Below are positions 1-7,182 of a stretch of DNA of 16,338 nucleotides, in pieces (within the stretch, counting starts at the first letter, position 1; the number at the start of each line of letters is the position of its first letter). The translations under genes were made by a program, and so were the position numbers. This stretch comes from GCA-002713455 sp964428745 (GTDB lineage: Bacteria; Fidelibacterota; Marinisomatia; Marinisomatales; TCS55). The stretch lies in contig CAYRYZ010000033.1 of assembly GCA_964428745.1 (NCBI GenBank), positions 1-16,338 of the forward strand. The letters are read 5' to 3'. The notes below the pieces were generated by a model. That model searched no databases and was not told the DNA's origin. It worked only from the letters and a program-made list of their open reading frames with translations.

Positions 1-18
1 TTTACTTACTTCTCTCAT
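1..18 (-). CDS. Start of an unidentified gene, cut by the window edge
   Basis: An ATG at 16-18 on the minus strand opens a frame of six codons (MREVSK) with no stop before the window ends. It has a Shine-Dalgarno-like AAAGGA at 27-32, eight bases upstream. The same kind of site (AAAGGG) precedes the two better supported genes with an intergenic start in this part of the window, which is the main reason to believe it. It lies 104 bases downstream of the lipoprotein gene's stop, in the same direction. Six residues do not allow any family assignment. Confidence 0.4.
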
Positions 19-122
19 TTAATAAATCCTTTCTTCTATTGAAAATTATCTTTCTAAATAATGGAATTTGTCCAATTTTATATTCTCTATAAATCGTTGG
101 GTTTTGGAGTTTTTGACCATCG

Positions 123-575
123 TTATTGTTTTACTCCCATAGTATGTTTATCTGGAAGGTTGGATTGAGAACAGTCAGAAAAATAAAATCTAGAACCATC
201 ATCACTAAAAGTTATTTCATAAGATCTAAAGTCATCTCCTTCGATACATGAACAATTATCGGGTGAAGATTCAGAGCTAGCTACTTTCCAAGTAAAAACA
301 TTGCTATTTTTACATATAAGGTAATTATAGGATACATGACCTCCTATTTCATGGCTTGTTATCCATTTATTATTACTAAATTCATAAACTCCATCTATTG
401 TTCCTCTATCTTGATGAATTTCATGTATTCCAGATTCATAAGTTCCATTTGAATTTTTATAATACATTTTCCACTTACCTTCTAATAAATAATTATCGTT
501 TTCAACAACATCTTGACAACCAAAATTGAAAAATAAAAAGACGGTTATAAAGATAGAAAATATTTTTGTTTTCAT
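123..575 (-). CDS. Small secreted lipoprotein, function unknown
   Basis: This 150-residue protein has a positively charged N-terminus (MKTK), a hydrophobic stretch at residues 5-19 rich in Phe and Ile, and a Cys at 20 after Phe-Gly. That pattern fits a type II (lipoprotein) signal peptide, although the residue at -3 (Asn17) is not the usual Leu. The mature part is soluble, rich in Asn, Ser and aromatic residues, and has four more cysteines (88, 108, 110, 135) that could form disulfides outside the cytoplasm. The LLEGKW motif near residue 30 followed by alternating polar and aromatic residues recalls lipocalin-like beta proteins, but this is only a resemblance. The start is supported by AAAGGG at 583-588, seven bases upstream. 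It lies 42 bases after glmS. I do not recognise the family. Confidence 0.8.
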   Translation of the reverse strand: MKTKIFSIFITVFLFFNFGCQDVVENDNYLLEGKWKMYYKNSNGTYESGIHEIHQDRGTIDGVYEFSNNKWITSHEIGGHVSYNYLICKNSNVFTWKVASSESSPDNCSCIEGDDFRSYEITFSDDGSRFYFSDCSQSNLPDKHTMGVKQ

Positions 576-617
576 AATGATACCCTTTAATTATACTACT
601 TAAAAAACTATCAAACC

Positions 618-2450
618 CTACTCCACAGTTACGCTTTTAGCCAAATTTCTAGGCTGATCAATATCACATTCTCTTAATACAGCTAATTTGTAAGCTAATA
701 ATTGCAAAGATATTGAAGCAAGTATAGGGAAAATTCTTGGGTGTCTAGCCTTCGGGACTTCAATTATGTAATCAGATACTTTTTTAAGTTCATCAGTTTT
801 ATTATCTGTTAAAGTAATTACAATACCTTGCCTTGCTTTCACTTCTTGAATATTTGATAAAACTTTTGAGAAAGTTTCATCACTAGGTGCGATAAATACC
901 ACAGGCATATTTTCATCAATCAATGCAATAGGCCCATGTTTCATTTCTGCTGCCGGATATCCTTCTGCATGAATATAAGATATTTCTTTAAGTTTCAAGG
1001 CACCTTCAAGAGCGACAGGAAAATTCATGCCTCTTCCAAGATAGAGAAAATTTTCAGATTTAAAAGTTAAATCAGCTACTTTATCAATCGTCGAAGTATC
1101 CTTCAATATTTCTTTTACATGATTACCAATATTTAATAATTCTTCAGAAAAGTTTTTCCCAGTGAGTCCTTTATTTTTTCTAAAACATAAAGACAGTAAA
1201 AAAAGAACAGTCACCTGTGAAGTAAAGGCTTTTGTAGAAGCGACTCCAATCTCTGGACCAGCGTGGGTATAAACTCCACAATCTGTTTCACGAGCAATAG
1301 AAGAACCAACAACATTACATATTCCAAGAGTCAAAGCACCAAATTCCTTTGCCTTATTAACAGCTGCTAGAGTATCTGCAGTTTCACCTGATTGAGATAT
1401 AGCAATTACAACAGTTTTGCTATCAATTATTGGGCTCCTATAACGAAATTCAGAAGCATACTCAACATGGACAGGAATACGGGCATATTCTTCAATAAGA
1501 TATTTTCCAATTAATCCAGCATGCCAAGAAGTCCCACATGCAGTAATATATATTCTATGAGCATTTTTGATACGATCAATTTGATCAGATATCCCTCCAA
1601 GGTGAGCTGATCCGTCAGATGGATCAAGCCTACCTCGCATAGTATCAGTTATAGTATGGACTTGTTCATGAATTTCTTTAAGCATATGATGCGAGAATTC
1701 GCCTTTTTCAATTTCATCTATTGATAATTCGATCTCTGTTGAGATTTTGTTAATAATACTATCATCAGCAATAGATCGAATTTCATATCCACTTTTAGTA
1801 ATAGTAACAATTTCACCTTCATCTAAATAAATAACATTCCTAGTATATTCAACGATAGGTGATGCATCACTTGCAACAAAATATTCATCGTCTCCAATCC
1901 CAATTACAAGCGGGCTACCATGACGAGCCGCAACTAATTTATTTGGTTCATCTGCGCAAAAAGCAACAATGCCATATGCGCCAACTACTTGATTCAATGC
2001 AGCTTGGACAGACTGCTCAAAATTTAGACCATCGGAATAATAAATTTCAGAAATTAACTGTACAAGAACTTCAGTATCAGTTTCACTTTGAAACTCGAAC
2101 CCCTTCTTAGATAATACTTCTTTAATTGAATTATAATTTTCAATTATGCCATTATGGATTAATGAAATATTCCCAGTTCTATCAAAATGCGGATGAGAAT
2201 TAACAGTATTAGGTTCACCATGAGTGGCCCATCGAGTATGGCCGATACCTATACAACCATTTATAGCTGAATCATCAATTAATTTAGATAATTCTGAAAC
2301 TTTACCCGAATTTTTAACAGATAGAATTTCATCTTTAGCAATGACTGCAATTCCAGCAGAATCATAACCTCTATATTCAAGACGCTGTAATCCATTTAAT
2401 AATATAGGAACAGCATCTTTGTTGCCTAAGTAACCTACTATACCACACAT
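618..2450 (-). CDS. glmS: Glutamine--fructose-6-phosphate aminotransferase (isomerizing)
   Basis: This 610-residue cytoplasmic enzyme makes glucosamine-6-phosphate from fructose-6-phosphate and glutamine, the first step towards UDP-GlcNAc for peptidoglycan and lipopolysaccharide. The sequence starts MCGIVGYLG, so Cys2 becomes the N-terminal glutaminase nucleophile. HTRWATHG near residue 72 is the glutamine-site motif. The two SIS domains follow, with CGTSWHA, SQSGETADT and STKAFTSQ binding sugar phosphate. HAEGYPAAEMKHGP holds isomerase residues, and the C-terminus NLAKSVTVE carries the conserved active-site Lys605. Length matches the family (E. coli 609). The start is backed by AAAGGGG at 2456-2462, five bases upstream. 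It is separated from guaA by 105 bp that hold a CRP-like palindrome, so it may have its own promoter. No glmS ribozyme is apparent in the leader. Confidence 0.98.
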   Translation of the reverse strand: MCGIVGYLGNKDAVPILLNGLQRLEYRGYDSAGIAVIAKDEILSVKNSGKVSELSKLIDDSAINGCIGIGHTRWATHGEPNTVNSHPHFDRTGNISLIHNGIIENYNSIKEVLSKKGFEFQSETDTEVLVQLISEIYYSDGLNFEQSVQAALNQVVGAYGIVAFCADEPNKLVAARHGSPLVIGIGDDEYFVASDASPIVEYTRNVIYLDEGEIVTITKSGYEIRSIADDSIINKISTEIELSIDEIEKGEFSHHMLKEIHEQVHTITDTMRGRLDPSDGSAHLGGISDQIDRIKNAHRIYITACGTSWHAGLIGKYLIEEYARIPVHVEYASEFRYRSPIIDSKTVVIAISQSGETADTLAAVNKAKEFGALTLGICNVVGSSIARETDCGVYTHAGPEIGVASTKAFTSQVTVLFLLSLCFRKNKGLTGKNFSEELLNIGNHVKEILKDTSTIDKVADLTFKSENFLYLGRGMNFPVALEGALKLKEISYIHAEGYPAAEMKHGPIALIDENMPVVFIAPSDETFSKVLSNIQEVKARQGIVITLTDNKTDELKKVSDYIIEVPKARHPRIFPILASISLQLLAYKLAVLRECDIDQPRNLAKSVTVE

Positions 2451-2506
2451 ATTTTCCCCTTTAATGTACCTCTTTCAAATTTACAAGATTGAATATAATT
2501 AATTCT

Positions 2507-2541
2507 ATTATTTATTGAGGTGACTTATGTCACTAAATAAT
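2507..2541. promoter_or_regulatory. Inverted repeat with CRP-like core between guaA and glmS
   Basis: At 2520-2533 the sequence is a perfect palindrome, GTGAC-TTAT-GTCAC, which can also be read as GTGA-N6-TCAC, the core of Crp/Fnr-family operators (consensus TGTGA-N6-TCACA; 8 of 10 positions match). Flanking ATTATTTA (2507-2514) and TAAATAAT (2534-2541) are also complementary, with a 5-base bulge, so in RNA the whole could fold as a hairpin. No run of U follows on the minus strand, so it does not look like an intrinsic terminator for guaA. Its centre lies about 76 bases upstream of the glmS start, a plausible place for a transcription-factor site. Confidence 0.45.
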
Positions 2542-2555
2542 TGAATATTTAATAA

Positions 2556-4118
2556 TTATTCCCATTCAATTGTCCCGGGAGGTTTTGAAGTAATATCATA
2601 TACCACCCGATTAATTCCAGGCACAGAATTAATTATACGATTAGAAATTTTAGTTAATGTTTTTGAAGGCATTCTATACCAATCAGCTGTCATTCCATCT
2701 GTGCTAGTAACCGCTCGAATACCAAGCAAATTCTCATATGTTCTCTGATCACCCATAACACCAACAGTTTTAACTGGAATTAAGACTGAAAAAGCTTGCC
2801 AAATATCATGATAAATCTCATCTTCATGCAATATATCCAAATATATTTGGTCAGCTTTTTGTAAAATTGAAACCCTCTTTTTAGTGACATCACCAATTAT
2901 ACGAACAGCTAGCCCAGGCCCTGGAAATGGGTGCCGTTGGATTAGTGTATGAGGTATTCCTAGCTCTTCCCCAACTTTTCGGACTTCATCTTTAAATAAC
3001 TCACGTAAAGGTTCAATTAATTGAAAATTCATACGATCGGGAAGACCACCAACATTATGATGACTTTTAATTACATGAGCTGAACTGCCTTTACTTACTC
3101 CACTTTCAATTACATCGGGGTAAAGTGTCCCTTGAGCAAGAAAATCCATATTATCGTATTTTTTTGCTATATGCTCGAATGATGTAATGAATTGTTTCCC
3201 AATAACCTTTCTTTTTTGTTCCGGATCTTCTAAACCAGAAAGTTTTGATAGAAATTTTTCTGATTCATCATAAGATTTTATATTTACACCAAGACCTTCT
3301 TGAAGAGCAGTAACGCAATTCTTTGCTTCATTCATACGCATTAATCCATGATCAATCAAGACTGAAGTTGATTGACTACCGATTGCCTTATGAATTAAAG
3401 CTGCGACAACTGATGAATCGACTCCTCCGCTTACACCGACTAGGACGTTGGAGTTACCAACTTTTTCTTTTATCAAACCTATTTGTTCTTCAATAAAGTT
3501 TCCTGCAGTCCAATTGTCTGAACAATGCGCTATATTAAATAAGAAATTTCTTAATATAGATACTCCTTCATGAGAGTGTGCTACTTCGGGATGGAATTGG
3601 GTTGCAACTCTTGACTGATCCTTATTTGACATGGAAGCTATAATTTGATTTGAAGAGTATGCTAATACCTCCCATCCATCTGGGAGTTTAGTGACTCTAT
3701 CCATATGACTCATCCAAACCTGAGATTTTTTTGGTATATTTTCAAATAGACCTGAAAAATTATTAACTTTAATTTCAGCAAATCCATATTCACCTTCTCC
3801 TGTACTTTCTACTAATCCACCATTATGATGAGCTAATAACTGTAGCCCATAACAAATTCCTAGAATTGGTAATTTTGTATTGAGGATTGACTCATCAAAA
3901 GACGGGGCTTTTTCTTCAAAAACACTTGAAGGACCTCCAGATAATATTATTGCAGCTGGCTCTCGTTCTAATATTTCATCATATGTAATTTCTGCATGAA
4001 CTATTTCTGAATAGATATTTTGTTCTCGTACTTTTCTAGCAATAAGTTGAGTATATTGAGAACCAAAATCTATAATTACAACTCCACCCGTATGCAAGGC
4101 ACTCAATTCAGTCCCCAT
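2556..4118 (-). CDS. guaA: GMP synthase (glutamine-hydrolysing)
   Basis: This 520-residue enzyme converts XMP to GMP using glutamine and ATP, the last step of de novo GMP synthesis. Residues 12-200 are a class I glutamine amidotransferase domain (DFGSQYTQL; ILGICYG with nucleophile Cys89; QFHPEV with His176 and Glu178). The ATP pyrophosphatase domain follows, with P-loop SGGVDSS at 230-236. The dimerization domain ends in the family signature ITSKPPGTIEWE. The ATG at 4116-4118 lies inside the end of surE (16-bp overlap) and lacks a clear Shine-Dalgarno sequence. A TTG at 4104-4106 shares bases with the surE stop (TTGA), has GGGGA a few bases upstream, and would give a protein four residues shorter. 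Either start keeps the domain intact. The close coupling to surE suggests co-transcription. Confidence 0.97.
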   Translation of the reverse strand: MGTELSALHTGGVVIIDFGSQYTQLIARKVREQNIYSEIVHAEITYDEILEREPAAIILSGGPSSVFEEKAPSFDESILNTKLPILGICYGLQLLAHHNGGLVESTGEGEYGFAEIKVNNFSGLFENIPKKSQVWMSHMDRVTKLPDGWEVLAYSSNQIIASMSNKDQSRVATQFHPEVAHSHEGVSILRNFLFNIAHCSDNWTAGNFIEEQIGLIKEKVGNSNVLVGVSGGVDSSVVAALIHKAIGSQSTSVLIDHGLMRMNEAKNCVTALQEGLGVNIKSYDESEKFLSKLSGLEDPEQKRKVIGKQFITSFEHIAKKYDNMDFLAQGTLYPDVIESGVSKGSSAHVIKSHHNVGGLPDRMNFQLIEPLRELFKDEVRKVGEELGIPHTLIQRHPFPGPGLAVRIIGDVTKKRVSILQKADQIYLDILHEDEIYHDIWQAFSVLIPVKTVGVMGDQRTYENLLGIRAVTSTDGMTADWYRMPSKTLTKISNRIINSVPGINRVVYDITSKPPGTIEWE

Positions 4119-4867
4119 TCAGATAGCTCATTTATAATATCAATATTTGTCATTTTAAGATGAAGTGGAGTAATGCTTACATAACCTTTCTTTAGAGCAA
4201 AACCATCCCACTGAATATCACTATCTGGATTTTCAATTACTCCTGTCATCCAATAATATTGTCTTCCATGAGGGTCTTCTCTTTTTTCAAAATTATCTTT
4301 AAAATAAAGTTCTCCTTGTTTAGTTATTTTATACCCAAGATAATTAGGTTCTGGAATGCTAGGAACATTCACATTCAGGAGCGTCCCTCTAGGTAAACCA
4401 TTTTGTAATACGGCGTTAACAATTTTTGATGCTACTTTTTTTGCGCCTGAAAAATCACACATCTCATATGAATTAAGACTAATAGCTATAGATGGTATAC
4501 CTAAAAATGTGCCTTCTGTAGCAGCTGATATTGTTCCAGAATACAATAAATTTTGACCAACATTAGCACCAGCATTAATCCCAGAAATTATAAGATCAGG
4601 TCTAGAATCCATGATTGACTTAACAGCAATTTTAACTGAATCAGCTGGTGTACCATTTACAGAAAACCCTGCAAACCCATTCGCTCTCTTAACTTTTTGG
4701 ATTCTAATTGGGTCTGATAAAGTAATAGCGTGTCCAACAGCACTTTTCTCTGTATTAGGTGCAACTACTGTAGTTTTACCAATCTCAGACATGGCTTCCC
4801 AAAGTGCATATATACCATCAGAATAAATTCCATCATCATTAGAAATTAAAATCGACGGACTATTCAT
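4103..4867 (-). CDS. surE: 5'/3'-nucleotidase SurE
   Basis: This 254-residue metal-dependent phosphatase removes phosphate from nucleoside 5'- and 3'-monophosphates; family members often also act on short polyphosphates. The N-terminal ISNDDGIYSDGI gives the metal ligands Asp11 and Asp12. SAVGHAIT supplies Ser42, VNGTPADSV is a conserved loop, and SGINAGANVGQNLLYSGT supplies Asn98 and the strictly conserved glycine-rich segment. Length is normal for the family (about 250). The start codon overlaps the accD stop as ATGA, so translation is probably coupled. It sits between accD and guaA in the same operon. The role in nucleotide salvage or stationary-phase survival is family knowledge, not visible here. 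Confidence 0.97.
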   Translation of the reverse strand: MNSPSILISNDDGIYSDGIYALWEAMSEIGKTTVVAPNTEKSAVGHAITLSDPIRIQKVKRANGFAGFSVNGTPADSVKIAVKSIMDSRPDLIISGINAGANVGQNLLYSGTISAATEGTFLGIPSIAISLNSYEMCDFSGAKKVASKIVNAVLQNGLPRGTLLNVNVPSIPEPNYLGYKITKQGELYFKDNFEKREDPHGRQYYWMTGVIENPDSDIQWDGFALKKGYVSITPLHLKMTNIDIINELSEWGLN

Positions 4868-5706
4868 TTTGTGAAAAATACTATAAGCTTAGTTAATTTT
4901 TCCTTCATTTCTGAGCGAGAGACAATGTGATCAACAAACCCTTTTTCCAGCAAGAACTCAGCACGTTGGAATCCTTCAGGTAAATCTTCACCTATAGTTT
5001 GCTTGATAACACGTGGACCAGCAAAACCAATAAGTGCGCCTGGCTCGGCTATAATCACATCTCCCAACATGCCAAAACTTGCAGTTACCCCTCCTGTCGT
5101 CGGGTCTGTAAGGACAGGTATATACAGTCCTCCTTCTTTTTGAAATCTAGCAAGTTTTGAACTTGTTTTTGCTAGTTGCATAAGAGAATATGCAGATTCC
5201 TGCATTCGAGCTCCACCAGAAGCGGAAATTAGAATTAATGGTATTTTCTGTTCTCTAGCTAAATCTATTGATCTAGAAACTAATTCACCAACAACAGAAC
5301 CCATGCTACCTCCAATGAATTCGAAATTCATTACAGCAAGGACTACTGCATTTTTATTTATCTCTCCTAAAAAACAATTTATTGCATCATTATGACCTGT
5401 TTTAGATTTAGCAATATCTAGTTGATCTATATATTGTTTATTGGCTTCAAAGCTTAAAGGATCAGAAGATTGTATATTAGTAAATAAGCTTTTGATATTT
5501 CCCTTATCTAAAAGTAGATCACAGTATAAAGATGGATTTACTCTGAAATGATGATTGCATTTTCGACAAACGGAAAAATTTTTTTCTAGTTCTGGCTTAT
5601 ATTGGATCTCTGTACAAGATGGGCACTTTACCCATAAACCACTTGGTATATCCTTTTTATGCTCTTCAGATAATATATTTTTTTCTTTTCTACTAAACCA
5701 AGACAT
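4864..5706 (-). CDS. accD: Acetyl-CoA carboxylase carboxyltransferase subunit beta
   Basis: AccD pairs with AccA to move the carboxyl group from biotin to acetyl-CoA, giving malonyl-CoA for fatty-acid synthesis. The N-terminal zinc ribbon is complete (Cys28, Cys31, Cys47, Cys50: CPSC and CRKC). The crotonase-like carboxyltransferase core follows, with SASGGARMQE, TDPTTGGVTASFGMLGD and the downstream GPRVI. I place the start at the ATG at 5704-5706 (280 aa) because MSWFSRKEK matches the usual AccD N-terminus. The in-frame TTG at 5713-5715, three codons upstream, would overlap rimI. The chosen ATG lies one base after the rimI stop. The partner accA is not in this window. Confidence 0.96.
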   Translation of the reverse strand: MSWFSRKEKNILSEEHKKDIPSGLWVKCPSCTEIQYKPELEKNFSVCRKCNHHFRVNPSLYCDLLLDKGNIKSLFTNIQSSDPLSFEANKQYIDQLDIAKSKTGHNDAINCFLGEINKNAVVLAVMNFEFIGGSMGSVVGELVSRSIDLAREQKIPLILISASGGARMQESAYSLMQLAKTSSKLARFQKEGGLYIPVLTDPTTGGVTASFGMLGDVIIAEPGALIGFAGPRVIKQTIGEDLPEGFQRAEFLLEKGFVDHIVSRSEMKEKLTKLIVFFTK

Positions 5707-5707
5707 C

Positions 5708-6139
5708 TCAATCAACTTTTCTTGACATAACTACGGCATCTTCACCATCAGAATAATAAGTTTCCCTAATATCAATCTCTTCAAAGCCAAATTTATGATA
5801 CAAATTAATAGCTGGTAAATTAGTTCTTTTTACCTCTAAAAATACATTGGCATATTCTAAATATTTTTTGAATATCTGATTGAAAAAAGCTTTCCCATTA
5901 CCTCGATGTTGGAATGGTACATCAATCGCTATATTTAATATGTGTACCTCATTGCTAATCCTATGGGAAAAAAAATACCCCATTAGCTGACCATCTATTT
6001 TACTAATCAAATTGAGAGATTTAGAATCATTATCTAATTCCTTTTTAATTGATTCTTTAGACCACGGATTAGAAAAAACTCTTTTTTCAATTTCATAAAT
6101 TCTATCAAAATCATTTGGGCTAGCATATCTAATTGTCAT
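5708..6139 (-). CDS. rimI: Ribosomal protein S18 alanine N-acetyltransferase (RimI, GNAT family)
   Basis: This 143-residue GNAT acetyltransferase is of the type that acetylates the N-terminal Ala of ribosomal protein S18. The acetyl-CoA pyrophosphate loop is QHRGNGKA (residues 77-84), preceded by the beta-strand LNIAIDV. LEVKRTNLPAINLYHKFGF holds the conserved Glu102 and Tyr114, at the positions of the catalytic pair in E. coli RimI. The ending, with YYSDGEDAVVMSR, is also RimI-like. It starts three bases after tsaB. The tsaE-tsaB-rimI order is a common bacterial arrangement, which strengthens the call over a generic GNAT. Confidence 0.92.
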   Translation of the reverse strand: MTIRYASPNDFDRIYEIEKRVFSNPWSKESIKKELDNDSKSLNLISKIDGQLMGYFFSHRISNEVHILNIAIDVPFQHRGNGKAFFNQIFKKYLEYANVFLEVKRTNLPAINLYHKFGFEEIDIRETYYSDGEDAVVMSRKVD

Positions 6140-6142
6140 TTA

Positions 6143-6754
6143 TCATCTTACATTAAATGGTGAAATATAGTTAGGGACTAATGAATAGGGATTCTTGACT
6201 ACCCAAGATTCACAATTTTCTATGGCTAATCTCCCTACTGCCTCAACTCTTGGAAATACAGATAAATTCCTTTTGCTTTTCAACAATTCTTCACACCCGT
6301 AATGTACACTATAACTTTCTTGGTTAATTGAACTCCATTTAGATGCCTTAGGTGAATTAATGGCTTTACCATTTTTGTATTGCTGATGATAAACAATGTC
6401 ACTATGAGAAAATAAATATACTGAAAAATCATCATATCCTTTATCAGTACTGCTTGCAATTACATCAAGTGTTGGCACTGGTATAATAGGGATATCTTTT
6501 GCAAAAGCTAGTCCCTTTGCAAACCCAAGTCCTATACGCAAGCCAGTAAATGATCCTGGCCCAATTGAGACAGCGATAGCATCTAATTTATTATCATCAA
6601 ATTTTGTACTAAGCATTAGTCTATTATAAAAAACAGGTAATTCTTCGCAATGTTTTCTTGGTATTTTTTTCTGGATTTTTTTCCCACACTTATCATTAAC
6701 TAATAGTGCAATGCCACACCAATCAGTTGCTGTTTCAATTGAAATAATATTCAT
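6143..6754 (-). CDS. tsaB: tRNA t6A37 threonylcarbamoyltransferase complex subunit TsaB
   Basis: TsaB is the inactive Kae1-like partner that holds the TsaD-TsaE complex together during synthesis of t6A at position 37 of ANN-decoding tRNAs. The ASKHA-fold N-terminus (IISIETATDWCGIALL) and the family signature SIGPGSFTGLRIG (residues 63-75), followed by GLAFAKDIPIIPVPTLD, are clear. The protein is 203 residues, a little short of E. coli TsaB (231), and its C-terminal half is poorly conserved, as usual for the family. Its ATG overlaps the tsaE stop by four bases (ATGA). TsaD, the catalytic subunit, is not in the window. Confidence 0.95.
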   Translation of the reverse strand: MNIISIETATDWCGIALLVNDKCGKKIQKKIPRKHCEELPVFYNRLMLSTKFDDNKLDAIAVSIGPGSFTGLRIGLGFAKGLAFAKDIPIIPVPTLDVIASSTDKGYDDFSVYLFSHSDIVYHQQYKNGKAINSPKASKWSSINQESYSVHYGCEELLKSKRNLSVFPRVEAVGRLAIENCESWVVKNPYSLVPNYISPFNVR

Positions 6755-7182
6755 TCTTTCACGTTCGATATTTTTATTATTCTTGAATTAGGTTGATTCT
6801 CAATTATGTTGAAATAAATGCATACCCAATCCTCGCTCCAAAGTGACTTTACCCGATCAGCCCATTCAATTAATGTTATGCTTTCATTAGAGCAGATGAA
6901 CTCCTCTCCTCCAATATTAATAAAATCTTTTGCGGATTCCATACGATAACAATCAATATGGTATAAAGTCTTATCGCCTTCATATTCACTAACTAATTTG
7001 AAAGTTGGTGAGATTACTTGATCCTTAATACCAAGACCCTGAGCAAAACCTTGAGAAAAAGTGGTCTTACCTGTTCCTAAATCTCCAATAAGTGCAATAA
7101 CCTTACCCTTAGATATCTCTTTAGCATAATCTGATGCAAATTGTTGAGTTTCTTTAACTGAATTAAATATTATATTTTTCAT
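6751..7182 (-). CDS. tsaE: tRNA t6A37 threonylcarbamoyltransferase complex ATPase TsaE
   Basis: TsaE is the small P-loop ATPase of the t6A pathway. The Walker A motif GDLGTGKTT lies at residues 33-41. SPTFKLVSEYEG and LYHIDCYRM follow the family pattern, and ITLIEWADRV contains the conserved Glu106-Trp107. The length of 143 residues is typical. The start shares four bases (ATGA) with the stop of the upstream PorX-like gene. The porX-tsaE adjacency is, as I recall, also seen in Bacteroidetes, which supports the assignment of the upstream gene. Confidence 0.96.
   Translation of the reverse strand: MKNIIFNSVKETQQFASDYAKEISKGKVIALIGDLGTGKTTFSQGFAQGLGIKDQVISPTFKLVSEYEGDKTLYHIDCYRMESAKDFINIGGEEFICSNESITLIEWADRVKSLWSEDWVCIYFNIIENQPNSRIIKISNVKE

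Noticed and set aside
1859..2110. Plus-strand open frame of 83 codons opposite glmS
   Set aside because: It is antisense to the conserved glmS coding region and rich in Gln and His as expected from a reversed frame.
2476..2483. Bacteroidetes-type -7 promoter box (TAnnTTTG) before glmS, read as TAAATTTG on the minus strand
   Set aside because: No matching TTTG -33 box lies at the right distance, and the match is likely by chance in AT-rich sequence.
2451..2555. glmS ribozyme in the leader of glmS
   Set aside because: The whole gap is only 105 bp, AT-rich, and lacks the conserved core and pseudoknot of the ribozyme, which is mainly a Firmicutes element.
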